From positions 1-64,000 of the forward strand of contig NCJK01000003.1 of NCBI GenBank assembly GCA_002282445.1: a stretch of DNA of 64,000 nucleotides, read 5' to 3'. Numbering within the stretch: position 1 is the first letter of the stretch; the number at the start of each line of letters is the position of its first letter. The notes under the pieces are model-generated. The model ran no database searches. It was not told the origin of the DNA and saw only the letters and a list, made by a program, of their open reading frames with translations. Origin of the DNA: Burkholderiales bacterium 39-55-53. Lineage in GTDB: Bacteria > Pseudomonadota > Gammaproteobacteria > Burkholderiales > Burkholderiaceae_C. The position numbers and the translations under genes are program-made. This document shows positions 28,393 through 36,633 of this stretch, one piece after another.

Positions 28393-29475
28393 TTACAGCT
28401 TTTGCGCTTGCATGAAGCTGTCGAAACGCGCTTCTGTGAAGCGGAACCACAGGTTTTGCTCGCGGCGGAAGTTGGCGTAGTCGTCGTACACTTTTTTCCA
28501 GTTGGGGTTCTTGGCAGAAATTTCTTCGTACAAGGCCATTGACTCTTTGAAAGCCAATTCCATCACGTCCTTGGGGAAAGGCAACACTTTGACCTTTTGG
28601 CCCACCAACTGCTTCAAAGCAGCTGGGTTACGTGCGTCGTACTTGGCTTGCATTTCAGTGTGCGCAAATGCGGCAGCGGCTTCGACGATTGCTTTGTTCT
28701 CTGCAGACAAGCTGTTGAATGCTTTGTCGTTGATGAACAAGTCGAGCTGAGGACCACCTTCCCACCAACCTGGGTAGTGGTAAATCGGAGCCACTTTGCC
28801 GAAGCCCAATTTTTGGTCATCGTATGGACCCACCCACTCAGCTGCGTCGATCGTGCCTTTTTCCAAAGCTGTGTAGATTTCGCCGCCAGGGATGTTTTGT
28901 GGCACGCCACCCATGCGAGAGATCACTTTGCCAGCAAAGCCACCCACGCGGAACTTCAAACCGTTCATGTCTTTGACCGATTTGATTTCTTTACGGTACC
29001 AGCCGCCCATTTGTGCGCCTGTGTTGCCCATTGGGAAGTTCACCATGTTGTACTTGGCGTAGAACTCGCGCATCAGCTTACCGCCGTTGCCTTCGTACAT
29101 CCATGCAGTCATTTGACGGCTGTTCAAGCCGAAAGGAATGGCACAACCCAAAGCAAATGTTTCGTCCTTACCAAAGAAGTAGTAAGGCGCTGTGTGAGCC
29201 ATTTCAACGGTGCCGTTTTGCACGCCATCGACCACGCCGAAAGCAGGCATCAATTCGCCACCTGCGTGCACGGTGATGGTGAACTTGCCACCAGACATTT
29301 CGCCAACTTTCTTAGCGAAAGTTTCAGCTGCACCATAAATGGTGTCCAAAGCTTTTGGAAAGCTTGAAGCCAAGCGCCAGCGCAAAGGTGCGCCTTGTGC
29401 TTGAACAGCAGGTGCTACACCAGCAGCGAGAACGCCAGCAATACCTGCGTTTTTAAGAGCGGAACGACGGTCCAT
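28393..29475 (-). CDS. TRAP transporter substrate-binding protein (TakP/FcbT1 type)
   Basis: Periplasmic solute receptor of the TRAP system. The 360-residue precursor begins MDRRSALKNAGIAGVLAAGVAPAVQAQG, a signal with twin arginines that suggests Tat export. The mature protein shows the DctP fold with LKFRVGGFAGKVISRMGGVPQNIPGGEIYTALEKGTIDAAEWVGPYDD, the region including the conserved ligand-carboxylate arginine. AEWVGPYDDQKLGFGKVAPIYHYPGWWEGGP is typical of COG4663 members such as the keto-acid binder TakP. The gene is convergent to its permeases rather than co-transcribed, so it has its own promoter. A 2-oxo acid is a plausible ligand, not established. Confidence 0.92.
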   Translation of the reverse strand: MDRRSALKNAGIAGVLAAGVAPAVQAQGAPLRWRLASSFPKALDTIYGAAETFAKKVGEMSGGKFTITVHAGGELMPAFGVVDGVQNGTVEMAHTAPYYFFGKDETFALGCAIPFGLNSRQMTAWMYEGNGGKLMREFYAKYNMVNFPMGNTGAQMGGWYRKEIKSVKDMNGLKFRVGGFAGKVISRMGGVPQNIPGGEIYTALEKGTIDAAEWVGPYDDQKLGFGKVAPIYHYPGWWEGGPQLDLFINDKAFNSLSAENKAIVEAAAAFAHTEMQAKYDARNPAALKQLVGQKVKVLPFPKDVMELAFKESMALYEEISAKNPNWKKVYDDYANFRREQNLWFRFTEARFDSFMQAQKL

Positions 29476-29651
29476 AGAAGACTCCCATTAGTTGTTGAAA
29501 TACATCCTGTTAAGCCGTACTTTTGAAAGTAACTAGCTTCAGCGATGGGGCATTGTATGCAGTTGGAAATGGCATTAGATGCACGGGTTTACCCCTGAAG
29601 AACTTGTATTTCAAAATTCTTCCAAGGGCTTGAAATTACTTCAACTCAAAG

Positions 29652-31508
29652 TTAATTCAAAAGCGTTGCAAAACGCTTTTCGATGGACGCTTGAATGCCT
29701 GTTGCATCCAAACCCATCTCAGCCAACAACTTGGCCGGGTCACCGTGTTCGGTGAAAACATCACCAATACCCAACACCAACACGGGCTTCGGCTGTTGAA
29801 GATTTTGCAAGGCCTCTAGCACGGCTGAGCCTGCACCGCCCATGATGGCCCCCTCTTCAATCGTCACTAGAGCATCGTGCGTCGCAGCAATCTTGGCAAG
29901 CAATTCGGTATCGAGCGGCTTAGCCCAACGCATATTGACCACCGTGGCATTGAGCGCCTCGCCGGCTTGCAAAGCTGGGTACAGCAGCGTGCCAAACGCG
30001 AGGATGGCAATGCGCTTGCCTTCACGGCGAACTTCACCTTTGCCAAATGGCAAAGCTTGAAGACCAGGCTGCACCGGCACACCCACACCTGCACCACGTG
30101 GGTAACGCACAGCCACGCAGTGATCTTGTTGATAAGCGGTGGTCAGCAGCTGACGGCATTCGTTTTCGTCGGCAGGACAAGCCATGCTGACATTGGGAAT
30201 GCAACGCATGAACGGGATGTCGTACAAGCCCGCATGCGTCGCGCCATCCGCACCCACAATGCCTGCGCGGTCAAGTGCCAACACCATCGGCAGCTTTTGC
30301 AGCGCCACATCATGAATCACTTGGTCATACGCACGTTGCAAGAAGGTGGAGTAAATGGCCACCACAGGCTTCACCCCCTCGCAGGCCAAACCGGCTGCAA
30401 ACGTCACCGCGTGCTGCTCAGCGATACCCACATCGTGGTAACGCTCAGGAAAGCGTTTGTGAAATGCCACCATGCCCGAGCCTTCACGCATGGCGGGGGT
30501 GATGCCCACCAACAGCGGGTCATGCTCGGCCATGTCACACAGCCAATCACCAAACACTTGGGTGAAGGTGGTTTTAGCAACACCCGTGCTAGGCACCAAA
30601 CCCACGGCGGGGTCAAACTTACCCGGGCCGTGATAGGCCACGGGGTCGGCTTCGGCCAGCTTGTAGCCTTGCCCTTTTTTGGTCACCACGTGCAGGAACT
30701 GCGGACCTTCTAGATGCTTGAGATTTTCCAGCGTGGGAATGAGCGATTCAAGGTCATGCCCATCAATCGGGCCGATGTAGTTGAAGCCAAATTTTTCAAA
30801 CAAAGTGGCGGGCACCACCATGCCTTTGGCATGCTCTTCAAAACGCTTGGCCAGCTCGAACAAAGGCGGAGCGCCTTTGAGCACTTGCTTGCCCACCTCT
30901 TTGGCGGCAGAGTAAAACTTGCCGCTCATCAACTGGGCCAAGTAGCGGTTCAGCGCACCAACTGGTGGGCTGATCGACATGTCGTTGTCGTTCAAGATCA
31001 CCAGCAATTTAGAGGTAGACACACCACCGTTGTTCAAGGCTTCAAAGGCCATGCCTGCCGTCATCGCACCGTCGCCAATCACGGCGATGGCGTGGCGTTG
31101 CTCGCCTTTTTGTTGCGCGGCAATGGCCATGCCCAACGCAGCCGAAATGCTGGTCGACGAGTGCGCTGTACCAAAGGCGTCATACTCGCTTTCGTCACGT
31201 CGCGGAAAGCCGCTCAGGCCGTGTCGTTGGCGCAGCGTGCCCATTTGGTCGCGGCGGCCCGTCAAGATTTTGTGTGGGTAAGTTTGGTGGCCCACATCCC
31301 ACACGATGCGATCGTGCGGTGTGTTGAACACATAGTGCAAAGCCACGGTCAGCTCTACCGTGCCGAGGTTTGAGCTGAGATGCCCGCCTGTCTTGGCCAC
31401 GCTGTTGAGCACGAACGAGCGCAACTCATCGGCCAACGCAGGCAATTGGTGGCGCGGCACAGCTCGCAAGTCTGCGGGCGAGTTGATGGTTTGCAACAAA
31501 TTAGGCAT
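29652..31508 (-). CDS. dxs: 1-deoxy-D-xylulose-5-phosphate synthase
   Basis: Thiamine-diphosphate enzyme that joins pyruvate and glyceraldehyde-3-phosphate in the first step of the MEP isoprenoid pathway. The 618 residues contain the ThDP motif [15 protein letters not shown]...ILNDN (about 150-180). The transketolase-type core carries [18 protein letters not shown], and a C-terminal transketolase domain follows. It starts 6 bases after ispA ends, giving a xseB-ispA-dxs operon that commits carbon to isoprenoids and elongates it to farnesyl diphosphate. The 176 bp between dxs and dctP shows no further gene. Confidence 0.97.
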   Translation of the reverse strand: MPNLLQTINSPADLRAVPRHQLPALADELRSFVLNSVAKTGGHLSSNLGTVELTVALHYVFNTPHDRIVWDVGHQTYPHKILTGRRDQMGTLRQRHGLSGFPRRDESEYDAFGTAHSSTSISAALGMAIAAQQKGEQRHAIAVIGDGAMTAGMAFEALNNGGVSTSKLLVILNDNDMSISPPVGALNRYLAQLMSGKFYSAAKEVGKQVLKGAPPLFELAKRFEEHAKGMVVPATLFEKFGFNYIGPIDGHDLESLIPTLENLKHLEGPQFLHVVTKKGQGYKLAEADPVAYHGPGKFDPAVGLVPSTGVAKTTFTQVFGDWLCDMAEHDPLLVGITPAMREGSGMVAFHKRFPERYHDVGIAEQHAVTFAAGLACEGVKPVVAIYSTFLQRAYDQVIHDVALQKLPMVLALDRAGIVGADGATHAGLYDIPFMRCIPNVSMACPADENECRQLLTTAYQQDHCVAVRYPRGAGVGVPVQPGLQALPFGKGEVRREGKRIAILAFGTLLYPALQAGEALNATVVNMRWAKPLDTELLAKIAATHDALVTIEEGAIMGGAGSAVLEALQNLQQPKPVLVLGIGDVFTEHGDPAKLLAEMGLDATGIQASIEKRFATLLN

Positions 31509-31514
31509 GTTTCT

Positions 31515-32423
31515 TCACGTGTTCCTGTTCACCACACGCTCGGCCAAAGCGGCCAGCGTGTGGGTGTGCGTCAAGCCTGTGCTGTGCAAGGCATCCAGCG
31601 CCTCATGCAACAACGACTGCGCGTATGACTTGGCTTCTTCCAATCCCAACAACGACACGTAGGTGGGTTTGTCATTTGCCGCATCTTTGCCTGCAGTTTT
31701 ACCAAGCGTGGCTGAATCGGCGATGACATCCAAGACATCGTCCACCACCTGAAAAGCCAAGCCCAATGCCTGACCATAACGCTTCAAGCCATTCAGGGCT
31801 TGCGGTGTGGTTTCTCCACAGGCAGCGCCCATCATGACGCTTCCTTCCAGCAAAGCCCCTGTTTTAAGTCGGTGCATGTGGCGCAGTTGTTCTTCGGTCA
31901 ATGCCACCCCCACGCTGGCCAAGTCGATGGCTTGGCCACCGGCCATGCCTGCGTGACCTGCTGAGGTGGCAAGTAATCGGCACAAACGGGCTTGCACCGC
32001 ATCAGGAATGGCCGATGCCTCTGGCGTGAGGAATTCAAAGGCCAAAGCCTGCAAGGCATCGCCTGCCAACAGTGCTTGGGCTTCGCCAAACTGCACATGC
32101 ACAGTGGGCTTGCCACGGCGCAGCACATCGTTGTCCATGCACGGCATGTCGTCGTGCACCAGTGAATAAGCGTGAATCAACTCGACGGCACAGGCGCCTC
32201 GCAATGCGGCCTCGTCGAGTGCTGCATCTTTCTGGCCGTGGGCTACGGCCTCACGCGCGGCTAACACCAACAAGGGGCGCAAACGCTTGCCACCATCGAG
32301 CACGGCGTAGCGCATGGCTTCGCCCAAGCCTGCGGGGGCCTGTGGGCTCACCCATTGCGACAAGGCATCTTCAACCACCGCGAGCCAATGGGCACTCCAC
32401 TGGTCCAGTTCTGTAGACGTCAT
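31515..32423 (-). CDS. ispA: Farnesyl diphosphate synthase (polyprenyl synthetase)
   Basis: Condenses IPP with allylic diphosphates to geranyl and farnesyl diphosphate. The 302-residue protein has the first aspartate-rich motif in VHDDMPCMDND (about residues 88-98) and the second in VVDDVLDVIAD (near 225), plus GGKRLRPLLVLAA. The ATG at 32423 is preferred over an in-frame TTG 8 codons earlier that would overlap xseB, because it gives normal family length. It sits between xseB and dxs, a conserved order in proteobacteria. Confidence 0.95.
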   Translation of the reverse strand: MTSTELDQWSAHWLAVVEDALSQWVSPQAPAGLGEAMRYAVLDGGKRLRPLLVLAAREAVAHGQKDAALDEAALRGACAVELIHAYSLVHDDMPCMDNDVLRRGKPTVHVQFGEAQALLAGDALQALAFEFLTPEASAIPDAVQARLCRLLATSAGHAGMAGGQAIDLASVGVALTEEQLRHMHRLKTGALLEGSVMMGAACGETTPQALNGLKRYGQALGLAFQVVDDVLDVIADSATLGKTAGKDAANDKPTYVSLLGLEEAKSYAQSLLHEALDALHSTGLTHTHTLAALAERVVNRNT

Positions 32424-32431
32424 GCTTGTGC

Positions 32432-32677
32432 TCACGAGGGTGTCCAAGCTTTCAAGGCACCGTTGTCCAACACCTTGATTTGCTGCTCTACGGCATCTAA
32501 CTGCGCACGGCAGTAACCCAAAAGTTCAGCACCCCGCTGATAACCTGACAATAAATCGGACAAAGGCAACTGGCCCGACTCCATTTGTTGCACCAAGACT
32601 TCTAACTCTTTCAACGCAGCCTCATAGCTGACGGGCGCAGTGTCTGCGCCGCTTGGGGTGGTTTTGGCCTTGGGCAT
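32432..32677 (-). CDS. xseB: Exodeoxyribonuclease VII small subunit
   Basis: Small subunit of exonuclease VII, which degrades single-stranded DNA with XseA. The 81 residues include the conserved helical core [43 protein letters not shown]. The N-terminus is poorly conserved, so the ATG at 32677 is the first sensible start. It leads the xseB-ispA-dxs operon; the large subunit gene is outside the window. Confidence 0.95.
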   Translation of the reverse strand: MPKAKTTPSGADTAPVSYEAALKELEVLVQQMESGQLPLSDLLSGYQRGAELLGYCRAQLDAVEQQIKVLDNGALKAWTPS

Positions 32678-32758
32678 GGTGTGCGGATATCCGTTTTGAG
32701 GTGGGTCAAATAGCCCGCCATTTTAGGCCGCGCGCGGGGCAAAGTTTGCCCCCTTGGG

Positions 32759-32835
32759 TACAATGGGCATCCTTCAATCGACCTACGGGCCGATTTATTT
32801 TTTCCACTTACCTCCCTGTGGGGAGTCTTTAGGTC
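32759..32835 (+). promoter_or_regulatory. Attenuator-like leader of the Rieske oxygenase gene
   Basis: A -10-like TACAAT (32759-32764) is followed 12 bases later by a hairpin, ATCG-A-CC (32777-32783) with GG-GC-CGAT (32788-32794). It is closed by a C-UACG-G tetraloop and followed by TTTATTTTTT, so it resembles an intrinsic terminator on the plus strand. A second hairpin CTCCC-TGTG-GGGAG lies at 32812-32825. GACCTA (32780-32785), part of the terminator, is also complementary to TAGGTC (32830-32835) near the ribosome-binding site, so two exclusive folds are possible. The -35 is weak. It is read as possible attenuation. Confidence 0.45.
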
Positions 32836-32844
32836 AGGTCACCC

Positions 32845-33975
32845 ATGTCTGATTTAAGTCTTCAACTGCAGCAGGCGCAAGCCCAACTACCAGTTACCAG
32901 TTATTTCGATGAGGCGCTTTTTCAGCGCGAACTGGAGACCATCTTTCAGCAAGGGCCCCGTTATGTGGGCCACCAGCTTGCCGTGCCCAATGTGGGCGAC
33001 TACTACGCTTTGCCGCATGAAGGCGAAGGGCGTGCGCTCGTGCGCTCGGCCAACGGCGTAGAACTGGTCTCCAACGTGTGCCGCCACCGCCAGGCGGTGA
33101 TGCTCAAGGGCCGTGGCTCACTCAACAACCAAGCCCCCGGCTCAGCAGGCGGCAACATCGTGTGCCCCCTGCACCGCTGGACCTATGCACCCTCAGGCGA
33201 ATTGCTGGGTGCGCCCCACTTCTCGCATGACCCTTGTCTGAACCTCAACAACTACAAGTTGCGCGAGTGGAATGGCATGTTGTTCGAAGACAACGGCCGC
33301 GACATCTTGGCCGACCTTGCAGGCATGGGCCCCGCCAAAGACCTGAACTTTGATGGCTACGCCCTCGACCACGTCGAGTTGCACGAGTGCAATTACAACT
33401 GGAAGACCTTCATCGAGGTCTACCTTGAGGATTACCACGTCGGCCCCTTCCACCCAGGCTTGGGCAACTTCGTGACCTGCGACGACTTGCAATGGGAATT
33501 CAAACCCGAGTACTCGGTACAAACCGTGGGCGTGGCCAACACCTTTGGCAAGCCCGGCTCTGACGTCTACAAAAAATGGCACGACGTGCTGCTGAACTAC
33601 CGCAGCGGTGCTCTGCCTGAGCGCGGCGCAATATGGCTCACCTACTACCCCCACATCATGGTGGAGTGGTACCCACATGTCTTGACCGTGTCTACGCTGC
33701 ACCCTGTCAGCCCCACCAAAACGCTCAACATGGTGGAGTTCTATTACCCAGAAGAAATCGTCGCCTTCGAGCGCGAGTTCGTTGAAGCCCAACGCGCGGC
33801 CTATATGGAAACTTGCATCGAGGACGACGAAATTGCTGAACGCATGGACGCAGGCCGCAAGGCTTTGATGGACCGTGGCGACAACGAAGTCGGCCCTTAC
33901 CAAAGCCCCATGGAAGACGGCATGCAACACTTCCACGAGTGGTACCGCGGCAAACTCAACTTCGCACAAAGCTAA
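32845..33975 (+). CDS. Rieske-type aromatic ring-hydroxylating dioxygenase, alpha subunit
   Basis: A 376-residue Rieske non-haem iron oxygenase. The 2Fe-2S ligands are C79/H81 (CRHR) and C107/H110 (CPLHRW). The spacing between the pairs is widened by a loop (LKGRGSLNNQAPGSAGGNIV). The mononuclear iron site is seen in NWKTFIEVYLEDYHVGPFH with H198 and H203. It resembles choline monooxygenase/aromatic dioxygenase alpha subunits. No reductase, ferredoxin or beta subunit gene lies nearby, so electrons must come from a partner encoded elsewhere. The substrate is unknown. A DMT-type exporter follows 9 bases later and may be co-transcribed. It is divergent from xseB. Confidence 0.88.
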   Translation: MSDLSLQLQQAQAQLPVTSYFDEALFQRELETIFQQGPRYVGHQLAVPNVGDYYALPHEGEGRALVRSANGVELVSNVCRHRQAVMLKGRGSLNNQAPGSAGGNIVCPLHRWTYAPSGELLGAPHFSHDPCLNLNNYKLREWNGMLFEDNGRDILADLAGMGPAKDLNFDGYALDHVELHECNYNWKTFIEVYLEDYHVGPFHPGLGNFVTCDDLQWEFKPEYSVQTVGVANTFGKPGSDVYKKWHDVLLNYRSGALPERGAIWLTYYPHIMVEWYPHVLTVSTLHPVSPTKTLNMVEFYYPEEIVAFEREFVEAQRAAYMETCIEDDEIAERMDAGRKALMDRGDNEVGPYQSPMEDGMQHFHEWYRGKLNFAQS

Positions 33976-33984
33976 GCCACACGC

Positions 33985-34881
33985 ATGCAAGCCCTGTGGA
34001 TGCTGCTGGGTGCAGCCTTTTTTGCCACGATGGGGGTTTGCGTCAAATATGGCTCCGCCCACTTCAACTCGGCAGAACTGGTGTTCTACCGAGGCGTTGT
34101 GGGTTTTATTTTTCTAACAGCCATAGCGCGCCAACAAAAAGTTTCGTTGCGCACCCAATACTTGGGTATGCATGCGTGGCGTGCGGTAGTAGGCGTGACG
34201 TCACTCAGCGCTTGGTTCTTTGCCATCTCTCAACTGCCGCTAGCCACGGCCATGACGCTGAACTACATGAGCAGCGTTTGGATTGCCGCCTTCATCGTGG
34301 GCGGCTCGCTCATCAACTGGAACCCAAAAACAGACGCTAGCCCTTGGTCACAAGGCCCGCTGGCTGCGGCCGTGTTGGCTGGCTTTGCGGGTGTGGTGAT
34401 GGTGCTGCGCCCCACCATGGCGCAAGACCAAATTTATGCGGGCCTGATTGGCCTGATGTCTGGTTTTTTTGCTGCCTTTGCCTACATGCAAGTCACTGCA
34501 TTAGGCCGTGTGGGCGAGCCTGAAACACGCACCGTGTTTTACTTCTCCATCGGCACGATCTTGGCTGGCGTCTTGGGCATGGCTTTCATGGGCGTGTCCA
34601 CTTGGGAATGGGGACACGCCATCTGGTTACTACCTGTGGGCGTGTTTGCGTCCTTGGGTCAGCTGTGCCTCACGCGGGCCTATAGCCAAGGCGCAACGTT
34701 GGTGGTTGCCAATTTGCAATACTCGGGCATTGTGTTTGCCGCGCTCTACAGTTTGTTGCTATTTGGCGATGACATACCGCTGATCGGCTGGGCGGGCATG
34801 GCACTCATCACCGTCAGCGGCATCGCTGCCACATTGCTGCGAGCCCGCGCCGCCCCACAAACTCCAGCAGAAGAACACTGA
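33985..34881 (+). CDS. DMT-family transporter (EamA)
   Basis: A 298-residue inner-membrane protein with about ten hydrophobic spans arranged as two EamA repeats (MQALWMLLGAAFFATMGVCVKYGSAHF; GLIGLMSGFFAAFAYMQVTALGRVGEPETRTVFYFS). Such proteins export or import small metabolites; the substrate cannot be predicted. It begins 9 bases after the Rieske oxygenase and 31 before the sulfurtransferase, so co-expression with the oxygenase is likely. Confidence 0.88.
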   Translation: MQALWMLLGAAFFATMGVCVKYGSAHFNSAELVFYRGVVGFIFLTAIARQQKVSLRTQYLGMHAWRAVVGVTSLSAWFFAISQLPLATAMTLNYMSSVWIAAFIVGGSLINWNPKTDASPWSQGPLAAAVLAGFAGVVMVLRPTMAQDQIYAGLIGLMSGFFAAFAYMQVTALGRVGEPETRTVFYFSIGTILAGVLGMAFMGVSTWEWGHAIWLLPVGVFASLGQLCLTRAYSQGATLVVANLQYSGIVFAALYSLLLFGDDIPLIGWAGMALITVSGIAATLLRARAAPQTPAEEH

Positions 34882-34912
34882 CACCTTTTGTGCATCCTTC
34901 AAGGAACCCACC

Positions 34913-35770
34913 ATGTACACCACCCTCATTTCTGTGGCTCAACTCAAAACCTTGCAAACCAGGGGCGCACCGTTGGCCGTGTTTGATTGCACCTTCGATT
35001 TGATGAACCCGCCTGCAGGCCATGCCCAATATACCGAGCAGCACATCGCAGGCGCACAACACGCCGACCTTGATAAACACCTCGCCACACACGAAGCTGG
35101 CAAAGGTGTGAATGGCGGCCGCCACCCACTGCCCCAGCGCGAAGTCTTTGCAGCTTGGTTGCAAAGCGTGGGAATCAATAACGACACCCAGGTGGTGGTG
35201 TACGACCGCAACGGCATGAACTATTGCGGCCGCTTGTGGTGGATGCTCAAGTGGTGCGGCCACGACGCTGTGGCTGTGCTGGATGGTGGTTTGCAAGCTT
35301 GGGTAGCAGCCAGTGGCGCAGTTGCATCGGGTGAAGAACACACCAGCGCTGCTGGCACCTTTGCGCTGCGCGAACCTTTGGTGAAATTGATCGACACAAC
35401 AAGCGTGGCCAACCACTTGAACGACGGCACACAAACCATCGTCGATGCACGCGGTGCACCTCGCTATCGCGGCGAGGTGGAGCCACTCGACCCAGTGGCT
35501 GGCCACATCCCAGGTGCGCTGAACCGCCCGTTCAACACCAACCTTAATGCTGAAGGCTTTTTCAAAAGTGCAGATGAACTGCGTACTGAGTTTGCAACCT
35601 TGTTGGGCAACGCCAACCCAGACACCGTGGTGCACCACTGCGGCAGTGGCGTGAGCGCTGTACCCAATGTGTTGGCGATGGAAGTGGCAGGCTTAGGCCG
35701 CACCGCACTTTATGCCGGCAGCTGGAGCGAGTGGTGCAACACCCCCGGCCTACCGTGCGAAAAATCTTGA
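34913..35770 (+). CDS. sseA: 3-mercaptopyruvate sulfurtransferase (two-domain rhodanese)
   Basis: Transfers sulfur from 3-mercaptopyruvate or thiosulfate to an acceptor. The 285 residues form two rhodanese domains. The N-terminal one is inactive (FDCTFDLMNPPAG...YDRNGMNYCGRLWWMLKWCGHDAVAVLDGG). The C-terminal one is catalytic, with the persulfide cysteine near residue 243 in CGSGVSA. The CGSGVxA loop favours mercaptopyruvate over thiosulfate (CRKGVT in rhodaneses). It is cytosolic, without a signal peptide, and convergent with the ZIP gene. Confidence 0.92.
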   Translation: MYTTLISVAQLKTLQTRGAPLAVFDCTFDLMNPPAGHAQYTEQHIAGAQHADLDKHLATHEAGKGVNGGRHPLPQREVFAAWLQSVGINNDTQVVVYDRNGMNYCGRLWWMLKWCGHDAVAVLDGGLQAWVAASGAVASGEEHTSAAGTFALREPLVKLIDTTSVANHLNDGTQTIVDARGAPRYRGEVEPLDPVAGHIPGALNRPFNTNLNAEGFFKSADELRTEFATLLGNANPDTVVHHCGSGVSAVPNVLAMEVAGLGRTALYAGSWSEWCNTPGLPCEKS

Positions 35771-35777
35771 ACTTGGT

Positions 35778-36623
35778 TTAGTGCTGCGCCCACTCGCCCA
35801 GAGCGGCGACGATGGCAATGCCTGCAAACAGCCATGCCACTTGCGCGGCCGTCTCTTTGGGTGAGAGACGCTTTTGCAGTTGTGGAATCAAGTCAGCCAG
35901 CGCCACATAAATAAAGCTGCTGGCAGCCACCACCAAGAAGAACGGCAAGTACTCGTGCAGAGCGCCCACGAGTAAGTAGCCCACCAAGCCGCCAATGGCT
36001 GTCACGCCACCAGCAAGCGTGAGCTTGAACAAAGCAGCGCGTGGGTTGCTGAGGGTTTGGCGCAACACCACCAAATCGCCAACATGGTGCGGCACTTCGT
36101 GGGCCATCACCGCCAATGCGGCGGCAATGCCCAAACGGGGATCGGCCACAAATGCAGCGGCAATCAAAATGCCATCGCCAAAGGCGTGCACGCTGTCGCC
36201 CAACAACACCGCCCAGCCACCACTGTGGTGGTTGTGGCCGTGATGGCGATGCTGATGTACTTCGTGCGCCTCGTGTGCGTGGTGCGCATGTGAGCCGTGG
36301 TCATGTGACTCATGAATCACCGCGTGATCGTGCCCATGCTCATGCCCGTGATGCCACAGCTCGGCTTTGTCGAGCAGAAAGAAAAATACCAAGCCCACCA
36401 GCAGCGCGAAAAACAAAGCGTGGGCAGAAACGCCCGCTTCTTGCGACAACTCAAACGCTTCAGGCAACAAGCGTGTGAAGGCTGTCGCCAGCAAAGCACC
36501 GGCTGCGAGGCTGAGTAAATGCTGGGTAAATCGCGACAGCAGCGCATATGCCAACAAGGCCGCCAGCCACACACTGCCCATGCCGGCGACTAAGGTGCCG
36601 ACAAGAATTGAAATCAAGGTCAT
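35778..36623 (-). CDS. ZIP-family metal transporter with histidine-rich loop
   Basis: A zinc/iron permease of 281 residues with about eight membrane spans. The metal-binding helix signature VHAFGDGILIAAAFVADPRLGIAAALAVMAHEVPHHVGD is clear. Between the third and fourth spans a loop of about 40 residues is extremely histidine-rich (HHGHEHGHDH, then HAHHAHEAHEVHQHRHHGHNHH), likely a metal-sensing or buffering segment. Zinc is the probable cargo, with other divalent ions possible. The ATG at 36623 follows polA by 10 bases on the same strand; the longer frame would overlap polA and is rejected. Confidence 0.92.
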   Translation of the reverse strand: MTLISILVGTLVAGMGSVWLAALLAYALLSRFTQHLLSLAAGALLATAFTRLLPEAFELSQEAGVSAHALFFALLVGLVFFFLLDKAELWHHGHEHGHDHAVIHESHDHGSHAHHAHEAHEVHQHRHHGHNHHSGGWAVLLGDSVHAFGDGILIAAAFVADPRLGIAAALAVMAHEVPHHVGDLVVLRQTLSNPRAALFKLTLAGGVTAIGGLVGYLLVGALHEYLPFFLVVAASSFIYVALADLIPQLQKRLSPKETAAQVAWLFAGIAIVAALGEWAQH

Positions 36624-36633
36624 AGCTGAATTA

